Assembly (NCBI RefSeq): GCF_900101915.1 | Contig: NZ_FNAL01000013.1 | Span: forward strand, 1-64,000 | DNA from: Psychrobacter pacificensis | GTDB taxonomy: Bacteria > Pseudomonadota > Gammaproteobacteria > Pseudomonadales > Moraxellaceae | Length of the DNA: 64,000 nucleotides | Direction of reading: 5' to 3' | Part shown: piece after piece, positions 46,853 through 56,767 of the stretch | Layout: every line of letters starts with the position of its first letter | Numbering within the stretch: the first letter of the stretch is position 1 | Translations under genes and position numbers: made by a program | Notes under the pieces: model-generated | Told to the model about the DNA's origin: nothing | Database searches by the model: none | Seen by the model: only the letters and a program-made list of their open reading frames with translations

Positions 46853-47563
46853 TCATATTCGTTCAGAGTGCTGATCAAGCCAGCCTTTTTTTTGAGCAAA
46901 CGCTAGCTGTGCTGGCGTATCGATATCATAACTGAGCTGCTTATTGATCACTGTACGTATTTGGCTTGGCGGTAATGCTCTGATTAAATGACGCAAGCCT
47001 TTATCACCTGTCAATTCAGTTTGCCATTGTCTGAGTAAACCTGTATCAATCACTAGCGGTAAGCCGATGATATTTTTTGGCTCTGTAGCGCTTAATTCAT
47101 CTGAATACGTCCAGCTATGATAACTGCTGGCTACCACAGACTGTTCACCAGCCAGCAAAGCCGTTAAATGTGACTGATCTAATAGAACCTGATCAACCCC
47201 CATGATAAGCACGCGCTCGATTAACGAATTTCCAAGACTCGCAATGCTCTCAATACCCAAACGCAAACTGTCCGCCATACCAGTCTCAGGTTTTGGGTTT
47301 ACTACCGCTTGAACCGCTGGATATTGCAGAGCCAACTCTGTCACTACACTAGCAATTGCAGGATGCTTATCAGGAATCACAACGATGACGGCTTGCGGAT
47401 TGGTGCTCACTGCCGATCGGATCATGCGCACGATTAATAGCTCGCCATCCTTAACGAGCAGCTGCTTATGTTGGCCAAGGCGCTGACTGAGGCCACTTGC
47501 CAACATGATGACCGCATGATTTTGCATCTGTCTGTCCTTGTCTTCTAAGACGATACTACTCAT
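46853..47563 (-). CDS. Molybdenum cofactor cytidylyltransferase-like protein (MocA family)
   Basis: NTP-transferase fold, 236 aa, expected to attach CMP to molybdopterin for enzymes of the xanthine-oxidase family. The signature IMLASGLSQRLGQHKQLL is at about residues 19-36; VLIMGVDQVLLDQSHL matches the metal-binding Asp region (usually D-Q-P). ATG 47563 overlaps the xdhC-like stop by four bases (ATGA), supporting coupling; ATG 47527 is the classical family start. Its location downstream of a Pao-like oxidoreductase fits cofactor maturation for that enzyme. Confidence 0.87.
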   Translation of the reverse strand: MSSIVLEDKDRQMQNHAVIMLASGLSQRLGQHKQLLVKDGELLIVRMIRSAVSTNPQAVIVVIPDKHPAIASVVTELALQYPAVQAVVNPKPETGMADSLRLGIESIASLGNSLIERVLIMGVDQVLLDQSHLTALLAGEQSVVASSYHSWTYSDELSATEPKNIIGLPLVIDTGLLRQWQTELTGDKGLRHLIRALPPSQIRTVINKQLSYDIDTPAQLAFAQKKGWLDQHSERI

Positions 47564-48852
47564 ACGGTACTCGGCACAATATCAGCATCCGTATTACCAA
47601 CGCTTGCTTTTGAATTCGAGGCCCTACTGTAAGAGCCTTCTACTGATGCAGTTTGATCGTGCATGACTGCATTTATCTGTGCCATGATACCCAGTGCGAG
47701 TGCCTCTGGACCATCTCCTCCTAGCTTATAGCCAATCGGATAATGCAGTTTTTGAACGCCAGTATCCAAGATAGCAGGATGATCCATGTTAGCGCTTATC
47801 TCATTGATTAAGCGTTCGGTACGATAGCGCGGCCCTAACTGTCCTAAGTATCTATAGTTTTGCGCATGCGCTAATAGTATCGCCAAGCGAGCGCGGTCTT
47901 GAGTCAAGCTATGTGACATCAGGGCAACCGCAGCATTTTTACTCAGCGTCAGCAGGGTATCACTATCCTCTAAAGATAATGACATCACTGCATCTGCTTG
48001 AGGAAAGCGCATACGAGTCGCATATTGCGCGCGACTGTCTATGACCGTGACATGCCAATCTTGTAGCTTGGCCATGGTCACCAATGGCATCACATCATTA
48101 CCTGCGCCACAAATTAATAAACGCACTTGTGGTTGCAGGCGTTGTACGAGCCACTCGGTGGTTGCCTCGTCCGTTTTTATGGTCACGTATTCAGTATTGC
48201 TCTCAGACAGCTTGTACTCTGCTAACTTTTCTACAATATCGGCAATTACATTCGAAGGGTTTATTATCTCTTGTTTTGGTAAATTTTCTGAATTGTGATA
48301 TTCGTCTAGATTGATACGCAGGCCAACTTGCAACTCGGTATTCTGACAACCGTTGTTGCGAATCAAAGTAGCGACCATAACTGGCTGCTGATGACGTCGC
48401 ACCTGACGAACTGACTCTAAAAATGGTTCGGCTGTTGCCAGACGCTCAAACAGCACATGCACACGTCCATTACAGCCAAGCCCAAAATTCAACTCATCAA
48501 AGTCCATATCATCCAGGCCATCCAAGTCGTCTAGATCGTCTGTATCGCCAGCTTCTTTGTTGATCGCTACCTGCGCTTGACCATTATCAGCGTACTCAAT
48601 GTCATCACCTGTCTGATAAACCTGCACATTGGCACCGTCACGCGTGAGCCAAAAGGCACGTTTGATGATGTGAGGCTCCAAGCAACCACCGCTGATCATT
48701 CCGACCGAACGACCATCTTCACGGATGAGCATCATGGCACCAGCACGGCGATACGCTGAGCCTTCTGTATGAACGACAGTGGCCAATACAGCATCAACAC
48801 CTTGCTGCTGAGCCTCGCTTGCCAGCTTCAGAATGTCAGCGACTTGATTCAT
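47560..48852 (-). CDS. XdhC/CoxI-family molybdenum cofactor maturation protein with acidic insert
   Basis: Binds and sulfurates the molybdenum cofactor before insertion. The 430-residue protein begins with the XdhC_CoxI domain (ATVVHTEGSAYRRAGAMMLIREDGRSVGMISGGCLE) and ends with a Rossmann XdhC_C domain (RLLICGAGNDVMPLVTMAKLQDWHVTVID, then GPRYRTERL). Residues about 100-120 form an odd acidic repeat (DTDDLDDLDGLDDMDFDELN) just before GLGCNGRVHVLFE. It is longer than typical (about 330-380). It precedes and overlaps the mocA-like gene. Confidence 0.88.
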   Translation of the reverse strand: MNQVADILKLASEAQQQGVDAVLATVVHTEGSAYRRAGAMMLIREDGRSVGMISGGCLEPHIIKRAFWLTRDGANVQVYQTGDDIEYADNGQAQVAINKEAGDTDDLDDLDGLDDMDFDELNFGLGCNGRVHVLFERLATAEPFLESVRQVRRHQQPVMVATLIRNNGCQNTELQVGLRINLDEYHNSENLPKQEIINPSNVIADIVEKLAEYKLSESNTEYVTIKTDEATTEWLVQRLQPQVRLLICGAGNDVMPLVTMAKLQDWHVTVIDSRAQYATRMRFPQADAVMSLSLEDSDTLLTLSKNAAVALMSHSLTQDRARLAILLAHAQNYRYLGQLGPRYRTERLINEISANMDHPAILDTGVQKLHYPIGYKLGGDGPEALALGIMAQINAVMHDQTASVEGSYSRASNSKASVGNTDADIVPSTV

Positions 48853-48927
48853 AATGCCTCTTATTTAATAATTGTTTTTTGTTAGTGAATTTTTTGCTAG
48901 TAATAAAATATACTACCGACTCAGTTA

Positions 48928-48954
48928 CAAAAACCCGCTCAGTAAGCGGGTTCT
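48928..48954 (-). terminator. Terminator of the Pao-like operon
   Basis: AACCCGCT / AGCGGGTT (perfect, five-base loop) followed by TTTTTG on the minus strand, 24 bases after the large-subunit stop. It separates the structural genes from xdhC-mocA. Confidence 0.82.
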
Positions 48955-48976
48955 TGTCATACATAAGCTGATAAAA

Positions 48977-51400
48977 CTACTCTGGCATCTCATAAAGCAG
49001 CTTGTCGAGGGTAATCGGGAAGTCATAAACACGCACACCGACCGCATTATAGATAGCATTGGCAATCGCGGCAGCAGCACCTGAAATAGCCGTCTCACCG
49101 ATACCTTTGATGTGCATTGGATTGGTGTAAGGATCATCTTCTTCTACCAATATGACATCTAACTGCGGTACGTCCGCATTAACTGGCACATGATACTCGG
49201 CAAGGTCATGGTTACAGAGACGACCGTCACGTTTGTCATGAATCACTTGTTCCATCAACGCTGAGCCAATACCGAACACCATACCGCCATAGCATTGCGA
49301 CGTTGCAGTTTTGTGGTTCAGAATACGACCAGCGGCAAATGCACCTGTCATACGTCTCACCCGAATCTCACCAGTGACTTTATGAACCGCCACTTCAGCG
49401 AAGTTCGCACCAAAAGAGGCTTGGCGATGGCTCTTACCGTTCTTACCCGGTTTTATCTGGCCTTTGGCAGTGATTTTTTGCTCGTCATAGTCAGCGACCA
49501 CATCCGCAAGCGTATAAGACTCTGTATTATCAAAATCATACTTTTGTGATGCTGACTGTCCTGATAGTGAAAGCCCTGTGGTTTGCGATAGCTTATCAAT
49601 AGTGCTGTCAGCAAATGATTGGCCGCTCTTTTTGGCAGCTTCCATTGCCGTTAAAGCATGCTCGCCTGTTTTCTTGATTTGACCATTGTCTAACTGAATG
49701 TTGTCAGGATACAGACCAACTTTTTCTGCTAGCATTTCACGCAGCTGCTCACAAGCAAGATAGACACCACTACCCGCACTCGCAGCACCCCAACTGCCAC
49801 CTGAGCCTGATGCTGGTGGCAATGCAGTGTCACCTAGTTTCATCTCAACATGGTCGATAGGCAGTCCTAACAGGTCTGCCGCTACCTGAGAAAACACCGT
49901 ATAAGACCCTGTACCGATGTCTGTCATGTCTGTCTCGATAACTGCTTTGATACCAAGTGCTTTTGACTCATCTACCTGTAGGGTTGCACGTGCTTCAGAT
50001 GGCTGTAGTTGGTTACCACGGGCAGCAGCCGCCATGCCTGTACCTATCCACCAGTCACCTTCTAATTGACTGGCAGGCTTGGCGTTTCGCTCACTCCAAC
50101 CAAAATGCTCAGCACCTTGTTCCATACAGGCAATCAATTGGCGCGTTGAGAAAGGAATATCTTTACTCGGATCTTGCTCTGGCTCATTACGACGGCGTAG
50201 TTCAACCGGATCAATCTCCAACTGTGTGGCAAGCTCATCCATAGCACATTCAAGCGCGATCATACCTACCGCTTCGCCAGGCGCACGCATAGAACCTGAC
50301 AACACTTGGTTCATGTCTACCATCTCATAATTCACACGGCGGTTTTTGCCTCTATATAGATGGTGCGTAGATAGAGCAGTTGGCTCAAAGAAAGCCTCAC
50401 CTGGCAAATTACTAGAGATCGTATCGTGTATCAATGTATCGATCACGCCGTCATTGTTCGCGCCGATTGCAATACGCTGACGCGTGTTTGAGCGTCTGAC
50501 CGTTGCTTCCATCACTTGTGAACGCGTCATAGTGATTAACACAGGACGACCCAGATCTTTCGCAGCAATCGCCGCTGCAATAGATTCAGGAGCAATACCG
50601 AGCTTACTACCGAACCCACCACCGACATAGTGTGCGATCAGTTGTACTTGATCTTCATTTAGGTCCAGAGCATCCATGACTTGCTGTTTGCAAGAAGCGA
50701 GCATCTGATTGGAAGTATACAGAACGAGCTTATCGCCTTCCCAATGAGCCAACGTTGCATGGGGCTCCATTGGAGAGTTGCTTTGACTTGGGGTATGATA
50801 AAAGCGATCAACGGTCACTGCCGCATCAGTTAAGCCTTGGTCTGGATCGCCTTGGACATTATTTTTATCAGAGCCTTTTTTTTCATCTACCGCATGTGCG
50901 TTAGAGAGCTCTTGAGTAAAGTTCAGTGCCGCTTGGTCAGTCTCATCCTTATAAGTCACTTTCAGCGCTTTAGCGCCTTCTCTTGCCGCCTCAAAAGTCT
51001 CAGCAACCACGACAGCAATAGGCTGACCATGATAAAAAATCTCGCTAACCCCTTGCTTGGGTGCTTTAGTTTTTGTCCCTTGTTGAGAGTTACGCAAAAA
51101 GTGCTCAGGATCGGTCACGACTTTAATAATATTAGGAATGCCTTTTAGAGAGTCACTATCGATACTCTCAACTTGACCTTTAGCAATGGTCGCGCCTACC
51201 AATACACCATAGGCTTGATTGTCTAAGTGTATTTCGGCACTGTATTTCGCTTGACCGCTAACCTTTAGGGAACCATCAACACGGTTGATTGGCTTACCAA
51301 CTAACTTACTTGCCGTTGTGCTAAATAGCGTTTCAACAGGCTCATCCATGGTCAGTTTTTTGGTTGGTTCTGACTGGGTGATTGATTCTAATAGTGCCAT
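48977..51400 (-). CDS. Molybdopterin-binding large subunit of a PaoC-like aldehyde oxidoreductase
   Basis: Catalytic subunit of the xanthine-oxidase family, 807 aa. Fold landmarks: VGKPINRVDGSLKVSGQAKYSAE at residues 33-55, VGGGFGSK near 253, SGSMRAPGEAVGMIALE, GSGGSWGAASAGSG, and the catalytic glutamate in KGIGETAISGAA near residue 769. The accompanying FAD subunit with an Fe-S insertion makes this closest to E. coli PaoABC, which oxidises aromatic aldehydes, rather than xanthine dehydrogenase. It is last of three genes; its start is two bases after the previous stop. Confidence 0.93.
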   Translation of the reverse strand: MALLESITQSEPTKKLTMDEPVETLFSTTASKLVGKPINRVDGSLKVSGQAKYSAEIHLDNQAYGVLVGATIAKGQVESIDSDSLKGIPNIIKVVTDPEHFLRNSQQGTKTKAPKQGVSEIFYHGQPIAVVVAETFEAAREGAKALKVTYKDETDQAALNFTQELSNAHAVDEKKGSDKNNVQGDPDQGLTDAAVTVDRFYHTPSQSNSPMEPHATLAHWEGDKLVLYTSNQMLASCKQQVMDALDLNEDQVQLIAHYVGGGFGSKLGIAPESIAAAIAAKDLGRPVLITMTRSQVMEATVRRSNTRQRIAIGANNDGVIDTLIHDTISSNLPGEAFFEPTALSTHHLYRGKNRRVNYEMVDMNQVLSGSMRAPGEAVGMIALECAMDELATQLEIDPVELRRRNEPEQDPSKDIPFSTRQLIACMEQGAEHFGWSERNAKPASQLEGDWWIGTGMAAAARGNQLQPSEARATLQVDESKALGIKAVIETDMTDIGTGSYTVFSQVAADLLGLPIDHVEMKLGDTALPPASGSGGSWGAASAGSGVYLACEQLREMLAEKVGLYPDNIQLDNGQIKKTGEHALTAMEAAKKSGQSFADSTIDKLSQTTGLSLSGQSASQKYDFDNTESYTLADVVADYDEQKITAKGQIKPGKNGKSHRQASFGANFAEVAVHKVTGEIRVRRMTGAFAAGRILNHKTATSQCYGGMVFGIGSALMEQVIHDKRDGRLCNHDLAEYHVPVNADVPQLDVILVEEDDPYTNPMHIKGIGETAISGAAAAIANAIYNAVGVRVYDFPITLDKLLYEMPE

Positions 51401-51402
51401 GA

Positions 51403-52395
51403 TTATGCTCCCTCGCCCGCTAATGCGCGCTGAATAACTTGTTTTAGTAGGCGACGCGTCAATGGTATTTTAAAGTCGTTCTGACCATTACCTTTGGCAT
51501 CCTGCAATAATAGATCAGCGGCCTGCGTGATAACGTCGCTATTGCCATCGGTATCCGTTAATAGTGCCTCAACCTCTTCATTACGCCATGGCTTGGTACC
51601 GATGCCGCCGAACGCCAATCGTACTGTCTTTAGGTTGCCATTGTCGTCAGCATCGACGACTGCGGCACAAGATACCAGTGCAAAGGCGTAAGAAGCGCGA
51701 TCGCGCACTTTGTCATAGGTATGCATGCCCTTAATAGGGGCAGGTAATACAACATGAGTAATCAGCTCGCCTGCTTCTAGCACATTTTCGATATGCGGCG
51801 TGTCTTTTGGCAAACAATAAAAATCTTTGACATCGATAGCGCGAGTCGAGCCATCTGCTTTAACTGTCTTTATCGTGGCATCCAGTAAGCGCATTGCCAC
51901 TGCCATATCGGATGGGTGCTGAGCAATACATGAATCACTGGTACCTAAGACAGCTAGGGTACGGTTCTCCCCGTTGATAGCAGGACATCCTGTGCCCGGT
52001 TCACGTTTATTACAAGCGCTGTCTGTTTGATAAAAATAATAGCAACGAGTACGCTGCAAAAAGTTGCCGCCCGTTGTCGCTCTGTTACGTAGCTGACCAG
52101 TCGCTCCTGCCAAGATAGCTCGGGACAATACCGGATAGTTTGCAATCACCTCAGGATGCGCGGCCAAATCGCTATTGGTCACAAGCGTACCAATACGTAA
52201 ACCACCATCGGCAGTCGTTTCCACTTGCTCTAATTCTAAACGAGTGATATCGACCAGTTTGATTGGGGTTTCGATCTCTAGTTTCATGAGATCTAATAAG
52301 TTAGTACCACCTGCGATAAAAGAAGCGTCTTTGCTGCTAGCAGAGGTTGCGGCTTGCTTAGGTGCATCAGCGCGGCTATATTCAAAACGTTTCAT
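51403..52395 (-). CDS. FAD-binding subunit with [4Fe-4S] insertion (PaoB-like)
   Basis: A 330-residue flavoprotein. FIAGGTNLLDLMKLEIETP near residue 26 and RNRATTGGNFLQR near residue 104 are FAD-binding motifs. The following insert TRCYYFYQTDSACNKREPGTGC plus DSCIAQHPSD provides four cysteines as in PaoB/4-hydroxybenzoyl-CoA-reductase-type [4Fe-4S] loops. The C-terminal domain is CO_deh_flav_C (FALVSCAAVVDADDNG, FGGIGTKPWR). The start overlaps the 2Fe-2S gene stop by four bases. Confidence 0.93.
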   Translation of the reverse strand: MKRFEYSRADAPKQAATSASSKDASFIAGGTNLLDLMKLEIETPIKLVDITRLELEQVETTADGGLRIGTLVTNSDLAAHPEVIANYPVLSRAILAGATGQLRNRATTGGNFLQRTRCYYFYQTDSACNKREPGTGCPAINGENRTLAVLGTSDSCIAQHPSDMAVAMRLLDATIKTVKADGSTRAIDVKDFYCLPKDTPHIENVLEAGELITHVVLPAPIKGMHTYDKVRDRASYAFALVSCAAVVDADDNGNLKTVRLAFGGIGTKPWRNEEVEALLTDTDGNSDVITQAADLLLQDAKGNGQNDFKIPLTRRLLKQVIQRALAGEGA

Positions 52396-53048
52396 GAGTG
52401 GTCTCCTGCCTTGCCTGTTATTGTTTTGTTATTCGCTGAGGCCTTATGGAACTGAGTCTCGCTTGACGGCGGTGACCAAATACCTGTTACGCTTGAGTTT
52501 TGCGCAGCGTTGTCAACTGTTTTAGAAGTAGACGCTGATGCTTCATTCTCAAGCACTTGTGAGATGGCTTTGATGATATTGGGATAAGCGGAGCAGCGAC
52601 AGACATTACCACTCATGCGCTCAGCGATTTCTTGTACCAGAAGGCTATCAGGATGTTGTAAGTCTGTGCTCACATGGCTTGGCCAATTTTGTTTTACTTC
52701 TTCTATTAAGGCAGTCGCTGAACAAATTTGACCTGGGGTGCAATATCCGCACTGAAAGGCATCGTTATCTTTAAAGGCTTGTTGCAGCGCCGATAGTGAG
52801 TCCGGCATACCGATGCCTTCGATGGTCGTAATCTCATCACCATCATGCATGACAGCAAGTGTGAGACAAGAGTTGACTCGGCGACCATTGATGAGCATGG
52901 TACAAGCGCCGCATTGGCCGTGGTCGCAGCCTTTTTTGGGTCCAGTAATTTGTAAATGTTGACGACAGACGTCGAGCAGTGTCGTACGGGCGTCAAGATT
53001 CTCGAGCTGATAATCCTGCTTATTGATTGTTAACGTCAAGGTAGACAT
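52392..53048 (-). CDS. [2Fe-2S] subunit (PaoA-like, no Tat leader)
   Basis: Electron-transfer subunit of 218 aa. The plant-type ferredoxin cluster is in GCDHGQCGACTMLINGRRVNSC (about residues 39-60) and the second cluster in FQCGYCTPGQICSA plus GNVCRCSAYPNI. The N-terminus begins immediately with the ferredoxin fold and has no twin-arginine signal, unlike E. coli PaoA, so the enzyme is probably cytoplasmic. A Ser/Thr/Asn-rich tail of about 45 residues follows the domain. It is the first gene of the operon; a tandem repeat lies 50 bases upstream. Confidence 0.93.
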   Translation of the reverse strand: MSTLTLTINKQDYQLENLDARTTLLDVCRQHLQITGPKKGCDHGQCGACTMLINGRRVNSCLTLAVMHDGDEITTIEGIGMPDSLSALQQAFKDNDAFQCGYCTPGQICSATALIEEVKQNWPSHVSTDLQHPDSLLVQEIAERMSGNVCRCSAYPNIIKAISQVLENEASASTSKTVDNAAQNSSVTGIWSPPSSETQFHKASANNKTITGKAGDHS

Positions 53049-53096
53049 GCTGGCTTCTCGCTGGCAGATGAATATAATGGGTGAAAAAAGCGCCTT

Positions 53097-53136
53097 ATAG
53101 CTACATAGCTACATAGCTACATAGCTACATAGCTAC
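53097..53136. repeat. Five tandem copies of an eight-base palindromic unit
   Basis: ATAGCTAC repeated five times without interruption (40 bases), 49 bases upstream of the 2Fe-2S gene. Each unit contains the palindrome TAGCTA. The location in the probable promoter region makes it a candidate slipped-strand or regulator-binding site. Confidence 0.9.
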
Positions 53137-53428
53137 GGCGGCAATAAATCCATTATGGGGTACCAAAAAACTTGTTTTGTTTTTATTTTGTAGTTATTAC
53201 AGTGTAGTTTTTAATCCGAGGCAGTACCTGAAAGTGTGTATTACCAATCGCTGCAGGGTAATTGATAATCATTTACCTCAATTAGCCTAACCATCCGCTG
53301 CTAGCTAGTATTAATTGGTTTTAATTTATCAGCACTCAAATTCAGGCCATATGATTTAGCAATATATTATGTGAAGTGGACAATCTATTTTTTAGAAAAA
53401 GGTAGTATATTAAATAGACTTCAATAAA
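53137..53428. other. Gap upstream of the Pao-like operon
   Basis: Just under 300 bases of AT-rich sequence with no supported gene or motif; the promoter of the oxidoreductase operon must lie here or within the tandem repeat. Confidence 0.4.
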
Positions 53429-53462
53429 GAAAAGCCCCACAAACGAAAGTTTATAGGACTAT
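53429..53462 (-). terminator. Terminator of the nitroreductase pseudogene
   Basis: On the minus strand a twelve-pair stem (AGTCCTATAAAC / GTTTGTGGGGCT, with several G-T pairs) with a TTTC loop and following TTTTC, 46 bases beyond the pseudogene stop. Confidence 0.7.
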
Positions 53463-53507
53463 TATGAGGCTACTTTAGAATGATCATTTCAAATCAAACA
53501 CCTAAAA

Positions 53508-54163
53508 CTAGGCTTTAGTGATGATTGTTTTTTCGTCAAATCGAGACTTAGGCAAATCAGCATTAAAATCATCTTCACTACGATAGCCAAGCGATATCAC
53601 GGCAACAGCGGTATAGCCCTTACTACGTAACTCAAACTCTTCATCAAGCGCTTTTAAGTCTGCGCCTTCCATCGGTACAGCATCAATACCCAAAGTAGCA
53701 GCGCCCAGTAGTAATGCACCCATATCGAGATAGAGCTGCTCTATCAACCAATGCGCCTCGTCTTTTTGCTCATAACGACGAATGTCCAAGAACATTTTGC
53801 GCGTTTGATGCATTTACTCTTTGAACTTTGGTTCTGCAAAGCGACCATCGGCATCTTCTTTGTCGAGCAAGCCTTCTAAAAACTCGTCATCGGCATAGAC
53901 ACGACTACAGAATACAATGACATGCGAGGCATCTTTTACTTTGGCATCATTGAATTCATACATGCCCTCAGTGCCTTTTGCAATTCGAGCTTTACCCGCT
54001 TCGTCATCAGCAATCACAAAATGCCAAGGTTAAATATTGGTGCTCGACGGACTGAGACGTAAGATATCTTTTAGACTCTGAAAGTCTTCTGCTGATATTT
54101 TTTGTTGGTATCAAAGTCTTTGGTGCTGTAACGCCATTTCATTGCTTCAGTGATATTTTTCAT
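53508..54163 (-). pseudogene. NfsB-type nitroreductase, inactivated by one frameshift and two stop codons
   Basis: Reading all frames together reconstructs an oxygen-insensitive NAD(P)H nitroreductase of about 217 residues aligning end to end with E. coli NfsB. From ATG 54163 the frame MKNITEAMKWRYSTKDFDTNKK breaks at a six-base T run (about 54098-54103), then resumes as ISAEDFQSLKDILRLSPSSTN. A TAA at 54030-54032 replaces the expected Gln before PWHFVIADD. A second TAA at 53814-53816 interrupts after EPKFKE, and the frame goes on as MHQTRKMFLDIRRYEQKDEAHW to LPKSRFDEKTII. The flavin-fold motifs are intact, so decay is recent. Confidence 0.93.
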
Positions 54164-54561
54164 ATATGACATCATAGTGAGTGTTAAGTTTTTATTGTTT
54201 ATTTAATTATTAGTATTAGCGTTATTTATAAATAATCATCGCTAATTCCAATGGAGCAACTTTAAATAAAATCTGTTTTGTGACCATGGCAGATTGGTTA
54301 AGTAGTCATGGGTTTTGTTATCAGTGCGTCAGTTGTTAGACCGTTTTTGCAAAAATTTCGGCTACCCTACTGATAATAGTTACAATTGAGCTACCTAAGT
54401 GATAACGCAGACTGTGCAGACTACATTGTAATCGCTCCCTCATTCTCTTAATATTGACTGAGCGATATTATCCAAAGCTGATTCAACCAAGTCGCTTTGG
54501 CTGATATGTCTAGCTATAAAATACCATCATAAAAAATAAACAATAATGCCTGCGAGGATAT
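54164..54561. other. Intergenic region, nothing recognised
   Basis: A 398-base AT-rich gap between the decayed nitroreductase and the FrnE-like gene. No inverted repeat with T run, small ORF or operator was supported. Confidence 0.4.
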
Positions 54562-55215
54562 ATGAGCACATCAGAAAAACCACTCCGAATAGACATCGTC
54601 TCAGACGTTGTATGCCCTTGGTGCGTCATCGGCTATCGCCAACTGGCAGCAGCACTTGAGCAAACCAATACCGCACACACCATTCATTGGCATCCGTTTG
54701 AGCTGAATCCTCATATGCCAAGCGAGGGGCAAAACTTGCGTGAGCACATTATCGAAAAGTATGGCTCGACTAAAGAAGAGTCAGATGCTAGCCGAGTCAG
54801 AATGACTGAAGCTGGACAGGAAGTTGGCTTTGAGTTCAACTTCAATGACGACACTCGCATGCACAATACATTTAATCTGCATCAGCTGCTGCATTTTGCA
54901 GACCAGCAAGGATATATGCATGAGTTAAAACAAGCATTATTTGCGGCACATTTTACCGATAACAGAAACATCTCCGATATCAATGTGCTTGCTGACATTG
55001 CAGCTGAGACTGGACTGGATCGTAGTGAGGCACTGGCAGTGCTAGAGGGTCAGTTCTTTGCAAAAGAAGTGCGAGCAGAAGAACAGCATTGGCAGCAGCA
55101 AGGCATTCAAAGTGTGCCGGCGATTATCTTCAACGAGCGCCATTTGGTCAGCGGTGCGCAAGGGGTTGAAAATTACGTCAGCATATTAGAACAATTGGCG
55201 AACATAACTGACTAA
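54562..55215 (+). CDS. DsbA-family oxidoreductase (FrnE-like)
   Basis: A 217-residue thioredoxin-fold protein without signal peptide, hence cytosolic. The active site DVVCPWCVIGYRQ has CPWC at about residues 16-19; the helical insertion carries HNTFNLHQLLHFADQQGY, and the cis-proline loop is GIQSVPAIIFNERHLVSGAQ. This is the polyketide/FrnE subgroup, linked to oxidative-stress tolerance in several bacteria. GAGGA before ATG 54562 sets the start. It is monocistronic with a strong terminator. Confidence 0.93.
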   Translation: MSTSEKPLRIDIVSDVVCPWCVIGYRQLAAALEQTNTAHTIHWHPFELNPHMPSEGQNLREHIIEKYGSTKEESDASRVRMTEAGQEVGFEFNFNDDTRMHNTFNLHQLLHFADQQGYMHELKQALFAAHFTDNRNISDINVLADIAAETGLDRSEALAVLEGQFFAKEVRAEEQHWQQQGIQSVPAIIFNERHLVSGAQGVENYVSILEQLANITD

Positions 55216-55244
55216 ACCGTCTGTCATTGTAAAAAAAATAAAAT

Positions 55245-55281
55245 AAAAAAAGCTGCTTCAAAATTGAAGCAGCTTTTTTTA
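55245..55281. terminator. Bidirectional terminator
   Basis: AAAAAGCTGCTTCA / TGAAGCAGCTTTTTTT with a four-base loop between the convergent FrnE-like and formaldehyde dehydrogenase genes. Confidence 0.9.
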
Positions 55282-55336
55282 TTGTAGCGTCATCAGGTTA
55301 AAACTGTGATTTTGATATTACTGTCAGTAATGACGC

Positions 55337-56767
<1,431 letters not shown>

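Noticed and set aside
48977-53048. Classical xanthine dehydrogenase (xdhAB)
   Set aside because: The three-gene layout and the cysteine-rich insert in the FAD subunit match PaoABC-type enzymes better; only the maturation genes carry the Xdh name.
53097-53136. CRISPR-like repetition
   Set aside because: The unit is eight bases with no spacers and no cas genes nearby; it is a plain tandem repeat.
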